Positions 44,990 to 53,648 of a DNA stretch of 64,000 bases are shown here, one piece after another (positions within the stretch are counted from its first letter, which is position 1; each line of letters begins with the position of its first letter). Source of the DNA: Selenomonadales bacterium (GTDB lineage: Bacteria; Bacillota; Negativicutes; Sporomusales; UBA7701); the NCBI GenBank assembly GCA_029975165.1, contig JARKPR010000033.1:33160-97159 (forward strand), written 5' to 3'. The translations under genes and the position numbers were made by a program. The notes under the pieces were generated by a model. The model ran no database searches. It saw nothing but the letters and a program-made list of their open reading frames with translations, and was not told the origin of the DNA.

Positions 44990-45967
44990 ATGGCCAAAAT
45001 AAGCGACAGCATCGTCATCCGCGGCATCCGCATCAAAAACCGCATCGTCATGCCCCCCATGGTCACCTTCTCCTTCCACGGCGACGACGGCCACTACTAC
45101 GGCCGCCAACACATCGCCCACTACACCGCCCGCGCCCAAGGCGGCGCCGGCCTCGTCATCGTCCAGGCCACCCGCGTCGCCGGGGCGGCCGACGGCACCG
45201 GCATGTGGACGGCCGGCAGCCTCGCCGCCCTGGCGGACATCGCCGCCAACTGCCGCGCCCACGGCGCGGCGACCATCATGCAGCTCTCCTGCGGCGACAC
45301 CGACATCAACGCCCTCGCCGCGGCGGACATCGCCGCCATGCAGGCCGACCTGCGCCAGGCCGCCCTCATCGCCTGCTCCTTAGGCTTCGACGGCGTCGAA
45401 TACCACTTCGCCCACGGCTTCACCCTCTGCAAATTCCTCGACGCCGCCCACAACAAACGCACCGACCGCTTCAACGGCGACGCCGCCGCCCGCACGCGCA
45501 TCCTCACCGAGCTGCTGCCCGCCATCCGCGCCGCCACCCGCGCAAACTTCATTATCGGCGTGCGCATGGGCGAATACCTGCCGGACAGCCGCGACGGCGT
45601 CACGGCAGCGCAAACCTTCGCCGCCGCCGGCATCGACCTCCTCCACATCTCCTTCGCCATGCGGCCGCCCACCCACGCCGTCCCGGCCGGCTTCCCCTGC
45701 AGTCCGACCACCTGGAGCGCCTGCAAAATAAAAAAAGAAGTATCCGTCCCCGTCGTCGCCGTCAACGAAATCCGCACCGCCGACCAGGTCCGCTGCCTCA
45801 TCGAAAGCGGCTGCGCCGACCTCGTTGCCGTCGGCCGGGGCATGCTCGCCGACCCCGAATTCGCCAACCGCGTCCTCGCCGGCCAGCCCGTCAACCCGTG
45901 CCACGGCTGCGGCCGCTGCCTGTGGTTCACCGACCACGCCAAATGCCCGGCAAGCGCGCAGGGATAA
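44990..45967 (+). CDS. old-yellow-enzyme family flavin oxidoreductase
   Basis: A 325-residue FMN barrel: MPPMVTFSFHGDDGHYYGRQ, EYHFAHGFTLCKFLDAAHNK, RTDRFNGDAAARTRIL, and DLVAVGRGMLADPEFANRVL. It ends with NPCHGCGRCLWFTDHAKCPA, a CxxCxxC-x8-C motif like the 4Fe-4S ligands of 2,4-dienoyl-CoA reductase. However, the FAD/NADPH domains that normally follow are absent. It may therefore need a separate electron donor. GGGGAGGGGAG precedes the ATG at 44990. Confidence 0.88.
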   Translation: MAKISDSIVIRGIRIKNRIVMPPMVTFSFHGDDGHYYGRQHIAHYTARAQGGAGLVIVQATRVAGAADGTGMWTAGSLAALADIAANCRAHGAATIMQLSCGDTDINALAAADIAAMQADLRQAALIACSLGFDGVEYHFAHGFTLCKFLDAAHNKRTDRFNGDAAARTRILTELLPAIRAATRANFIIGVRMGEYLPDSRDGVTAAQTFAAAGIDLLHISFAMRPPTHAVPAGFPCSPTTWSACKIKKEVSVPVVAVNEIRTADQVRCLIESGCADLVAVGRGMLADPEFANRVLAGQPVNPCHGCGRCLWFTDHAKCPASAQG

Positions 45968-45985
45968 CCGCCTTCCATATTCTTA

Positions 45986-46013
45986 CTTTACATTTCTCCC
46001 GGAACGTCTATAA
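45986..46013 (+). promoter_or_regulatory. sigma-A promoter of the TVP38 gene
   Basis: TTTACA, 16-base spacer, perfect TATAAT ending only nine bases before the ATG at 46023. Transcription would start at about 46020, giving a nearly leaderless mRNA. Confidence 0.7.
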
Positions 46014-46022
46014 TTAACATCT

Positions 46023-46694
46023 ATGAGACACTACCTCGCCGCCCTCTCCGGGCCGGCCGTGGCCGGGTACCTCGCCGGCTTCGCCGCCCTCGGCATCCTC
46101 TACGTCTACGCCTTCGGCTTCGAGCGCTTCCAGCCCGAAACCGTCCGCGACGCCATCCTCGCCCTCGGCTGCTGGGGCCCGCCCCTATACATCCTCGCCA
46201 ACGCCGTGCGCCCCTTCCTCTTCTTCCCGGCCCTGGTGCTGGCCGTCGCCGGCGGCCTGGCCTTCGGCCCGCTGGTAGGCACGGTCTACCTCGTCCTCGG
46301 CACCGCCCTCGGCGCCGCCCTCGTCTTTGCCGCCGCCCGCCTGCTCGGCCGCGGCTGGTTCGAGCGGGCGAGGCCGGCCTGGCTGCCGCTCGCCGGCCGC
46401 GACGCCCACTTCGCCGGCCGCGGCTTCCGCACCATCCTCCTCCTGCGCCTCGCCCCCATCCTGCCGTGGGACGCCGTCAGCGTCCTCGCCGGCCTGTCGG
46501 CCGTCCGCTTCCGGCCGTACCTGGCCGCCACTGTGCTCGGCAGCCTGCCCGGCGCCCTCGCCTTCAGCTACTGCGGCGAAATCCTGCGCCACTCCCTGGC
46601 CCTGGCCCTGGCGGTCGCCGCCGTCGCCGTCGCCGCCGTACTCTACCTGCGGGTATTCACCAGCCGCAAATTACCCTTCTCGGACTGGCGATAA
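46023..46694 (+). CDS. TVP38/TMEM64 family membrane protein
   Basis: A 223-residue protein with five to six spans and the SNARE-associated (DedA-like) signature: PLYILANAVRPFLFFPALVL, GTALGAALVFAAARLLGRGW, and RLAPILPWDAVSVLAGLSAV. The family is linked to lipid transport or scrambling. There is no ribosome binding site before the ATG, in keeping with the leaderless arrangement. Confidence 0.85.
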   Translation: MRHYLAALSGPAVAGYLAGFAALGILYVYAFGFERFQPETVRDAILALGCWGPPLYILANAVRPFLFFPALVLAVAGGLAFGPLVGTVYLVLGTALGAALVFAAARLLGRGWFERARPAWLPLAGRDAHFAGRGFRTILLLRLAPILPWDAVSVLAGLSAVRFRPYLAATVLGSLPGALAFSYCGEILRHSLALALAVAAVAVAAVLYLRVFTSRKLPFSDWR

Positions 46695-46740
46695 AGGCCC
46701 GTATGCGGCCTTTGTTCCCCGGAGCGCTTGCCGGCGATCA
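46684..46740 (+). repeat. family A repeat fragment A8
   Basis: ACTGGCGATAAAGGCCC and CGGAGCGCTTGCCGGCG match the left half of copy A9, then homology fades. It overlaps the TVP38 stop. The rest of the gap to 46915 shows no gene. Confidence 0.5.
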
Positions 46741-46915
46741 CCTTGTCCGCAACCGGCCCGGCCCGTCGCGGTCCCGGCCGGTCTTAATATTATTGGCGTC
46801 ATCCGCTCCCGGCGGAGGATTTTCATGGTGAAATATAGTAACTATACAAAAAGCTTTTTTTCCGGCCGGGAAGTCGAACGTTCGCCTGGCCAAGAAAAAG
46901 GAGGTCGATGACACC

Positions 46916-47398
46916 ATGACCGCCGTACGGGACAGCAAATTCTCCCCCTGCACCGGCATCGTCCACATCAGAATCAAGCCCGGCGCCGACCTGCTCGCCG
47001 GCATCCAGGAAGGGCTGCAAAAGCACGGCATAACCTCGGGCGTATTCCTGTCGGGGCTCGGGGCCCTCAAAAAGGCGGTCTTCCGCAACCTCCGCGTCTT
47101 CCCGGCCAGCTACCCCGTACAAGCGCAGGACAGGCTCTACTTCGAAGTCGAAAAACCCATCGAGCTCCTCGCCATCAACGGCTGGATCGCGGAAAGGCCG
47201 GACGGGGGCGCGGAAGTCCACGCCCACATCACCGCCAGCTACGTCGAAGGCGACAAAGTCGTGGCCGTCGGCGGCCACCTCATGACCGGCGTCATCGCCG
47301 CCATCAAAGTCGTCGTCGCCGTCGGCATCCTGCCGCCCGGCTCGCTCCCCATGTCCTTCGACGCCGAATCGCAAAGCCTCGACATCGACCTGTCCTGA
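46916..47398 (+). CDS. PPC (DUF296) domain protein
   Basis: A 160-residue protein consisting of one PPC domain (plant and prokaryote conserved, DUF296): IVHIRIKPGADLLAGIQEGL, SGVFLSGLGALKKAVF, and VHAHITASYVEGDKVVAVGG. Bacterial members form trimers and their function is unproven; some may bind metal through the conserved His residues. AAAGGAGG precedes the ATG. It opens a run of three small genes. Confidence 0.82.
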   Translation: MTAVRDSKFSPCTGIVHIRIKPGADLLAGIQEGLQKHGITSGVFLSGLGALKKAVFRNLRVFPASYPVQAQDRLYFEVEKPIELLAINGWIAERPDGGAEVHAHITASYVEGDKVVAVGGHLMTGVIAAIKVVVAVGILPPGSLPMSFDAESQSLDIDLS

Positions 47399-47481
47399 AG
47401 TTTTCCCGCCCCCGCAGGAATAGCGTCGCCCGTACCGAAGAATAATCCTCATTAACACCTTGCCCCGAAGGAGTGATACCC

Positions 47482-47850
47482 GTGCTCATCATCGACATCG
47501 CCGGCCGCGAATACCCCGTCGAACTCTATGACAACCCGGCCGCCCAAGCCCTGGAGGCCGCCCTGCCCCAGACCGTGTCCATGAGCCGCTGGGGCGGCGA
47601 ATACTACGGCCGGCTGGCCGTCGCCCTGCCGGTCCGCGGCGAGCAGCGCGACGACTACGCCGTCGGCGAAGTCGCCCTCTGGCCGCCCGGCAACGCCTTC
47701 TGCATCTTCTTCGGCCCCACCCCGGCCAGCACCGGCGCCGGCCCCAAGATGGCCTCCCCCGGCGTTCCCCTCGGCAAGATCACCGGCGACGCAAGCTCCT
47801 TGGACAGTCTCGGCGCCGCCGTCAAAGCCACCCTCAAACGCAAAGACTAA
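47482..47850 (+). CDS. cyclophilin-like fold protein
   Basis: A 122-residue protein similar to the bacterial cyclophilin-like family (DUF369/PF18050 type): PQTVSMSRWGGEYYGRLAVA, YAVGEVALWPPGNAFCIFFG, and PTPASTGAGPKMASPGVPLG. It probably has the fold without established isomerase activity. The GTG at 47482 lies eight bases after GAAGGAG; the GTG at 47473 is within that site. Confidence 0.75.
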   Translation: MLIIDIAGREYPVELYDNPAAQALEAALPQTVSMSRWGGEYYGRLAVALPVRGEQRDDYAVGEVALWPPGNAFCIFFGPTPASTGAGPKMASPGVPLGKITGDASSLDSLGAAVKATLKRKD

Positions 47851-47862
47851 GGAGGAACAACC

Positions 47863-48159
47863 ATGCTCATCGTGACCGCCACCCTCACCGTCAAACCCGG
47901 CCAGAAAGACGCCCTCTTCGCCTACGCCAAGGACGTCATGGCCGCCACCAGAAAAGAAGACGGCTGCTTCGGGTACACCCTCCTCGACGACCGCACCGAC
48001 GACTCCCGCTGCATGTTCTACGAAGAATGGCGCGACAAAGCCGCCCTCCAGCAGCACCAGAAGAGCGACCACATCGCCCTGTGGCGCCAGCAGTCCAGGC
48101 CGCTGCTCGCCGCCCCCACCGTTATCAAGCTCTACGATGCCGCCGAAACCGGCATGTAA
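47863..48159 (+). CDS. antibiotic biosynthesis monooxygenase (ABM) domain protein
   Basis: A 98-residue ABM protein (LTVKPGQKDALFAYAKDVMA, EEWRDKAALQQHQKSDHIAL, with His near the active site), a cofactor-free oxygenase fold like YgiN, which acts on quinols. It is 12 bases after the cyclophilin-like gene with AGGAGG, so it is in the same operon. A role in quinone or oxygen stress handling is a guess. Confidence 0.85.
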   Translation: MLIVTATLTVKPGQKDALFAYAKDVMAATRKEDGCFGYTLLDDRTDDSRCMFYEEWRDKAALQQHQKSDHIALWRQQSRPLLAAPTVIKLYDAAETGM

Positions 48160-48164
48160 GTCAG

Positions 48165-48282
48165 ATTGGCGATAAAGGCCCATCTGCGGCGTTGCTCCTC
48201 AGAGCGCTTGCTTGCGTACATTCCGATGTACGCGGCGCAGCGCGCTCTTCCGGTGCGCCTTGCATCCGGACCTTTCTCGCCA
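48165..48282 (+). repeat. family A long-hairpin repeat, copy A9
   Basis: Perfect arms ATTGGCGA / TCGCCAAT, different from all other copies except fragment A8, enclose the full core CATCTGCGGCGTTGCTCCTC, AGAGCGCTTGCTTGCGTACA, TGTACGCGGCGCAGCGCGCT and CCGGTGCGCCTTGCATCC. Confidence 0.85.
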
Positions 48283-48325
48283 ATTTGACAGGCTTCCCCT
48301 CATAAGGCTCATCTGCCTTAAACAA

Positions 48326-48352
48326 AACCACCTGCGCCTGCAGGTGGTTTTC
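48326..48352 (+). terminator. intrinsic terminator
   Basis: Perfect 10-bp stem AACCACCTGC / GCAGGTGGTT with loop GCCT and a short T tail. It closes the PPC-ABM operon. The AT-rich stretch 48395-48470 that follows probably holds the kinase promoter, but no single site stands out. Confidence 0.7.
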
Positions 48353-48526
48353 CGTTTTCCCGGCGCCCCGCCCTTGCCCGGCAGCGTAAAAGCGGTATTT
48401 GTCGACATTTGTAATAATTTAAAAATAAAGGTATTTATTGTAAATATAAAGAATAAAGTATGTGGAAAGAACTGGTCGCTGAACCTTCGCCGATTCTCCG
48501 CTCGCCGCGGCATCTGGGGTGATAAT

Positions 48527-50815
48527 TTGTTGCACGTTCTTCTGCTTCGCCGCCATCGTATCCTGGGCATCATCCTCGCCGCTGTTCTCCTTGCCGCCCT
48601 CGCCGCCGGGCCGGGTAACGGCCGGGGGATATCTGCCGCCGCTCCGGAAAAGGCCGAGAAGAAGGTTCTTCTCCTCTACCCCCGCAGCATGGACTTCCCC
48701 TTTTACGCCGGCTTCACCGCCAGCTTCAAGCAATGCCTGCATGCCGACCCTTCGCTGGACATCCGCTACTATCACGAGAACCTGGAAGTCCTGGCCTATT
48801 CCATGGACGAACCGATCGCCCGGGCCGTGGCCGAAGTCCTCCGCCAGAAATACCGCAACGACCGGCCGGACATCATCGTCGTCCACTCCCTCATCAGCAT
48901 CAAATTCCTCGACCAATACTGCCGCGACATCTTCGGCGACACCCCGGTCGTCGTCTACAACACCCGGCCCGTGGAAATCGACCCCGCGCTGCGCCGGGCC
49001 AACTACACCTTCTGCCACCCCGCGCTCGAGCCGGCCAGGAACGCCGCCCTCATCCTCGACCTCCTGCCGTCCGTACGCCGCCTCTATGTGATCGTGGATA
49101 AATCCGCCGGCGAATGGAAAGTGTACCGCGAACTGCCGCACCACCTGTCCCCCCTCGCCGTGCGGGTAGAAATAACTTATCTCACCGCCTCCGCCCAGGG
49201 CGAACTCCTGGAGCGTGTCAGCGCCATCGCCGGGCCGGACGCCGCCATCCTATTCGTCGATTTCGTCCGGGAAGCCGACGGCACCGCCCTTGTTCCCGCC
49301 AGCGTCGTCCGCGCCGTCGCCGCCGCGGCCAGCGTCCCCGTCTTCGGGAGCTACTCCACCCACATCGGCGACGACGGCGCCATCGGCGGCTACGTCCTCA
49401 ACATGGACAACCTCGGCCGCAAGGTCGGCGCCCGCGCCCTCGCCATCCTCCAGGGCCGGGCCGCGCCCGGCGCCATCGAGGAACTGTCCGTCGGCGAATA
49501 CCGCTTCGCCTGGGCCGGGCTGGAGCGCTGGCGGCTCGACGCCGACCAACTCCCGCCCGGCAGCATCCTCCTCAACCGTCCGACCGCCTTCTGGCGCACC
49601 TACTGCTTACCCATTGCCGGCGCCGTTTTCTTCGCTGTCCTCGTCTTCATCTTCCAGGCCGCCCTCATCGCCGGCCAGCGCGCCAGGCGGCGCAGCGCCG
49701 AATACCGGGCGGCGCTGGGCGCGGAGCTGATCGCCGAGCAGCGCGAGGTCATCGTGGAGCGCACCAGCGAACTCCACGATTCGGAAGACCGCTTCCGGAA
49801 GATCTTCCGCCACAGCCCGGCGATGATCGCCATACGCTCCATGGCCGACGGCCGATACGTCGAGGTCAACCGGAAATTCCTCGACATCCTCGAATACAGC
49901 CGCGAAGAAGTCATCGGCCATACCCCCGCCGAACTCGGCCTGCGGGCCGACCCTGACGACCGGCAGGCGGACGAGATGGCGGACGACCTGCGACGGGCGG
50001 GGGAAATGCCTTCCCGCGAAGTCAAACTCAGGACGAAAAGCGGCCGGCTCGTCGTCGTTATCGCCACCGTCACCCTCATCCCGATCGGCGCCGACCAGTG
50101 CCGGATAGCCATCATGCAGGACCTCACCAGGGAAAAGGCGCTCGAAGCCGACCTGCTCAGGCTCGACCGCCTCAACCTCGTCGGCGAGATGGCCGCCGGC
50201 ATCGGCCACGAGGTGCGCAACCCCATGACCACCGTGCGCGGCTACCTGCAGATGTTCCGGCGCAAGGAAAAATTCCGCGCCCACTATGGCCAGATCGACA
50301 CCATGATCGAAGAACTCGACCGGGCCAACGCCATCATCAGCGAATTCCTCTCCCTCGCCAAAACCAAGGTCGCCGACCTCCGGCCCGGCGACCTTGGCGC
50401 CTCCCTCGCCGCCATCCTTCCCCTCCTCAAGGCCGACGCCCTCTGCTTCGGCTGCGCGCTCGAACTCAAGAACGGCCCCATCCCCGCCATCCTCTTCGAC
50501 GAAAAGGAACTGCGCCAACTGGTGCTCAACCTCGTCCGCAACGCGCTCGAAGCCACCCCGGCGGGCGGCATGGTCACCATCGCCACCCGCCACGAAAGCG
50601 GCAAAGTCCTGCTCGTCGTCCAGGACACCGGCCGCGGCATACCGCCGGCCGTCGCCGATAAAATCGGCACCCCCTTCCTCACCACCAAAGAAAACGGCAC
50701 CGGCCTCGGCCTATCGGTCTGCTACCGCATCGCCCAGCGCCACGGCGCCGCCATCACCTTCACCACCGGCAATAACGGCACCGCCTTCTTCATCGTCTTC
50801 CCGCCCGCCCCCTGA
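48527..50815 (+). CDS. sensor histidine kinase with ABC-type substrate-binding sensor domain
   Basis: A 762-residue membrane kinase. After a signal anchor (ILGIILAAVLLAALAAGP) comes an extracytoplasmic domain of about 330 residues resembling ABC substrate-binding proteins (KVLLLYPRSMDFPFYAGFTA, VFGSYSTHIGDDGAIGGYVL). A span (AGAVFFAVLVFIFQAALIAG), a PAS domain, HisKA with phosphoacceptor H561 in GIGHEVRNPMTTVRGY and an ATPase domain (NALEATPAGG, DTGRGIP, GTGLGLSV) follow. The kinase core is NtrB/KinB-like. TTG 48527 follows GGGGT. No response regulator gene is adjacent. Confidence 0.88.
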   Translation: MLHVLLLRRHRILGIILAAVLLAALAAGPGNGRGISAAAPEKAEKKVLLLYPRSMDFPFYAGFTASFKQCLHADPSLDIRYYHENLEVLAYSMDEPIARAVAEVLRQKYRNDRPDIIVVHSLISIKFLDQYCRDIFGDTPVVVYNTRPVEIDPALRRANYTFCHPALEPARNAALILDLLPSVRRLYVIVDKSAGEWKVYRELPHHLSPLAVRVEITYLTASAQGELLERVSAIAGPDAAILFVDFVREADGTALVPASVVRAVAAAASVPVFGSYSTHIGDDGAIGGYVLNMDNLGRKVGARALAILQGRAAPGAIEELSVGEYRFAWAGLERWRLDADQLPPGSILLNRPTAFWRTYCLPIAGAVFFAVLVFIFQAALIAGQRARRRSAEYRAALGAELIAEQREVIVERTSELHDSEDRFRKIFRHSPAMIAIRSMADGRYVEVNRKFLDILEYSREEVIGHTPAELGLRADPDDRQADEMADDLRRAGEMPSREVKLRTKSGRLVVVIATVTLIPIGADQCRIAIMQDLTREKALEADLLRLDRLNLVGEMAAGIGHEVRNPMTTVRGYLQMFRRKEKFRAHYGQIDTMIEELDRANAIISEFLSLAKTKVADLRPGDLGASLAAILPLLKADALCFGCALELKNGPIPAILFDEKELRQLVLNLVRNALEATPAGGMVTIATRHESGKVLLVVQDTGRGIPPAVADKIGTPFLTTKENGTGLGLSVCYRIAQRHGAAITFTTGNNGTAFFIVFPPAP

Positions 50816-50842
50816 GTCGCCTTGCCGCCGCTCCTCCCGGAA

Positions 50843-50878
50843 ATATCCCCGCCCGCGATGGGCGGGGATATGTTTTTT
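50843..50878 (+). terminator. intrinsic terminator after the histidine kinase
   Basis: Perfect 12-bp stem ATATCCCCGCCC / GGGCGGGGATAT with a 5-base loop, followed by GTTTTTT. Confidence 0.85.
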
Positions 50879-50944
50879 AGGGATATTTTCCCGCAGACAA
50901 CCATATTTTGTAGTGATAATCCGGATTCGACAGGGGGGTGGCAT

Positions 50945-52198
50945 ATGTATCCGCACATGATCCTCGTCCGCCAGAAATTCGCCGCCGGCCATATCGCCGA
51001 CGTCGCCGCGGCCGTCAGGGAGGAAATCGCCCGCATCCTTCCCGCCACGGCCATCAAGCCCGGCGACAGCGTGGCCGTCACCGTCGGCAGCAGGGGCATC
51101 GCCAACCTGGCCCTCATCGTCCGCACCCTGGTAGCCGAGCTCAAGCGCGCCGGGGCCGAAGTCTTCCTCGTCCCCGCCATGGGCAGCCACGGCGGCGCCA
51201 CCGCCGACGGCCAGCGGCAGGTGCTCGAGCACTACGGCGTCACCGCCGAAGCCATGGGCGCGCCGGTAAAATCGGCCATGGACGTCGCGGAAATCGGCCA
51301 AACGCCCGACGGCGTCAGCGTCTTCGTCGACCAAAACGCCCTCGCCGCCGACCACATCGTCGCCTTCAACCGCGTCAAACCCCACACCGACTTCCGCGGC
51401 GACATCGAAAGCGGCCTGCTCAAAATCATGGCCATCGGCCTCGGCAAACACCGCGGCGCCCAGCACTACCACCAGGCCGCCGTCGGCCTCGGCGGCGAAC
51501 GCGTCCTCCGCACCGTCGGCAGCGCCGTCCTCGCCCGCTGCCCGGTCGCCTTCGGCCTGGCCGTCGTCGAAAACGCCTACGACGAAACGGCCGTCGTCGC
51601 CGCCCTGTTGCCGGCGGCCATCGAACGCGAAGAGCCCGCCCTGCTGCGCACCGCCAAAAGCCTCATGCCCCGGCTCCCCTTCCCCCGGGCCGACATCCTC
51701 ATCGTCGACCGCATCGGCAAAAACATCAGCGGCACCGGCATGGACACCAACATCGTCGGCCGGATCATGAACATCTACACCCCCGAACCCCCCTGGCCGA
51801 AAATCACCCGCATCATCGCCCGCGACCTCACCGACGAAACGGCCGGCAACGCCGTCGGCATCGGCATGGCCGACTTCACCACCCGCAAACTGGCCGCCAA
51901 AATCGACACCCACGCCACCTACACCAACTGCGTCACCGGCCTGGTCGTCGAAAAAGCCCGCCTGCCCATCGTCTGCGCCGACGACCGTGAAGCGGTCGGC
52001 TTCGCCCTCAGGACCATCGGCACCATGGCTCCCCGGGAAGCGAAAGTCATCTGGATCAGGGACACCCTCTCGCTCGGCGAAGTGCGCGTCAGCGAAGCCC
52101 TGCTGGCCACCGCCGGGCCGGAGGACGACCTCGAAGTGCTCGGCCCGCCGGCGCCGCTCGCCTTCGACGCCGCCGGCACCCTCGCCGGCGCGTGGTGA
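50945..52198 (+). CDS. LarA-like (DUF2088) nickel-pincer-type racemase homologue
   Basis: A 417-residue protein of the lactate racemase-like superfamily. The N-terminal domain shows VTVGSRGIANLALIVRTLVA and VFLVPAMGSHGGATADGQRQ; a later segment has NRVKPHTDFRGDIESGLLKI and GLGKHRGAQHYHQ, whose Lys and His are candidates for the nickel-pincer nucleotide site. The substrate is probably a hydroxy acid, unproven. No larB/C/E genes for cofactor synthesis are here. GGGGGG precedes the ATG. The next gene encodes a metal-transporter-fold protein. Confidence 0.75.
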   Translation: MYPHMILVRQKFAAGHIADVAAAVREEIARILPATAIKPGDSVAVTVGSRGIANLALIVRTLVAELKRAGAEVFLVPAMGSHGGATADGQRQVLEHYGVTAEAMGAPVKSAMDVAEIGQTPDGVSVFVDQNALAADHIVAFNRVKPHTDFRGDIESGLLKIMAIGLGKHRGAQHYHQAAVGLGGERVLRTVGSAVLARCPVAFGLAVVENAYDETAVVAALLPAAIEREEPALLRTAKSLMPRLPFPRADILIVDRIGKNISGTGMDTNIVGRIMNIYTPEPPWPKITRIIARDLTDETAGNAVGIGMADFTTRKLAAKIDTHATYTNCVTGLVVEKARLPIVCADDREAVGFALRTIGTMAPREAKVIWIRDTLSLGEVRVSEALLATAGPEDDLEVLGPPAPLAFDAAGTLAGAW

Positions 52199-52247
52199 CG
52201 CGCCGGCGCCGCGGCCCCATCCCAACAAAACGAGGGAGGTAAAAGTT

Positions 52248-53648
52248 ATGGGAGAGGCAAAAACAAGCAAACCCGACGACAAAGTGCTGCAGAACCTGGA
52301 CGTCGAACTGCGGACCGCGCTCCGCCCCGAAGACGTCAAAATGCCCCCGGTCACGCTGGCCGGCACCCTCAAGGCCCTCGGCCCCACCTTCGTCCTCGCC
52401 GGGGCGATCGTCGGCTCCGGCGAACTCATCGCCACCACCCTGCTGGGCGCCAAAATCGGCTTCATCATGCTCTGGGCCATCATCGTCAGCTGCCTCGCCA
52501 AAGTCATGATCCAGGAAGCCATCGGCCGTTACATCATCGTCACCGGCAAAGGCCTCCACGACATGCTCGACGAAATCCCCGGCCCCCGGCTGGGCGTCTC
52601 CTGGGCTGTCTGGTGGGTCATCCTCCTCATGGTCTCCCTGCTCGTCGTCATGGCCGGCATCTTCGGCGCCCAGGGCCTGGCCCTCAAAGGCCTGTTCGGC
52701 GGCGGCAGCGCCGACATCTGGGGCGTCGCCGCCGGCATCGTCGGCATCGCCCTCCTCTACCGCGGCATCTACGACGACCTGGAAAAACTCGTCGTCTTCA
52801 TGGTCGTCGCCTTCTCGCTCATCACCGCCGCCCTCGCCTTCGTCGGCCTCCAGTGGACCCCCTATCCGGTCAGCGTCGCCGAAATCGCCGCCGGCCTGGC
52901 TTTCGGCTTCCCCGCCGCCGGCGTCGCCGTCGCCCTGTCCGTCTTCGGCATGACCGGCCTGTCGGCCAACGAAATCGTCCAATACACCTACTGGGCGAAA
53001 GGCAAAGGCTACGCCGCCTGGACCGGCCCGCAGACCGCGGGCGGCTGGCTCGGCCGCGCCAAAGGCTGGATCACCGTCATGCGCTGGGACCTCGGCCTAG
53101 CGGCCGTCGTCTACACCCTCGTCACCATCGCCTTCTACGTCATGGGCGCCGCCGTCCTCCACCGCATGGGCATCACCCCCGGCGGCTTCAAGCTCGTCGA
53201 CGAACTCGCCAACATGTACACCCAGACCCTCGGCCCCTGGTGCACCACCCTGTTCATGTTCGCCGCCTTCGTCGTCCTCTACTCCACCTACATCGTCAAC
53301 ACTGCCGGCATATCCCGCATCGTCGGCGACGGCCTCATCAGAATGAAAATCCTCCGCGCGGACGACACCACCCGCGTCCTCTTCTGGCGGCGGATCATCC
53401 TCATCCTCGGCCCCGTCATCATGTTCCTCCTCTACTACGTCTTCCCCAGCCCGGCCCAGCTCGTCATCCTCGGCGGCATGCTCCTGTCCCTCTCCCTGCC
53501 CGTCATCTCCCTCATCTCCCTCCACATCGACAACAAACTCAAAAAAGAGTACCCCGAAGTCGCCCTCGGGCCGACCGGCACCTGGCTGCTCCGGCTGTCG
53601 GCCCTCACCTGCGTCGTCTTCGTCATCGCCGGCTACATCATGCTCTAG
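52248..53648 (+). CDS. Nramp-fold transporter lacking the DPGN and MPH motifs
   Basis: A 466-residue protein with 11 predicted spans and the overall Nramp layout. Span 1 has AIVGSGELIATTLLGAKIGF where classical Nramps have DPGN, and span 6 has TGLSANEIVQYTYW where they have MPH. These residues coordinate Mn2+/Fe2+, so the substrate is probably not a classical divalent transition metal. Relatives include Nramp-like magnesium carriers and uncharacterised groups. GGGAGG precedes the ATG 49 bases after the LarA-like gene, so the two are probably one operon. Confidence 0.8.
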   Translation: MGEAKTSKPDDKVLQNLDVELRTALRPEDVKMPPVTLAGTLKALGPTFVLAGAIVGSGELIATTLLGAKIGFIMLWAIIVSCLAKVMIQEAIGRYIIVTGKGLHDMLDEIPGPRLGVSWAVWWVILLMVSLLVVMAGIFGAQGLALKGLFGGGSADIWGVAAGIVGIALLYRGIYDDLEKLVVFMVVAFSLITAALAFVGLQWTPYPVSVAEIAAGLAFGFPAAGVAVALSVFGMTGLSANEIVQYTYWAKGKGYAAWTGPQTAGGWLGRAKGWITVMRWDLGLAAVVYTLVTIAFYVMGAAVLHRMGITPGGFKLVDELANMYTQTLGPWCTTLFMFAAFVVLYSTYIVNTAGISRIVGDGLIRMKILRADDTTRVLFWRRIILILGPVIMFLLYYVFPSPAQLVILGGMLLSLSLPVISLISLHIDNKLKKEYPEVALGPTGTWLLRLSALTCVVFVIAGYIML

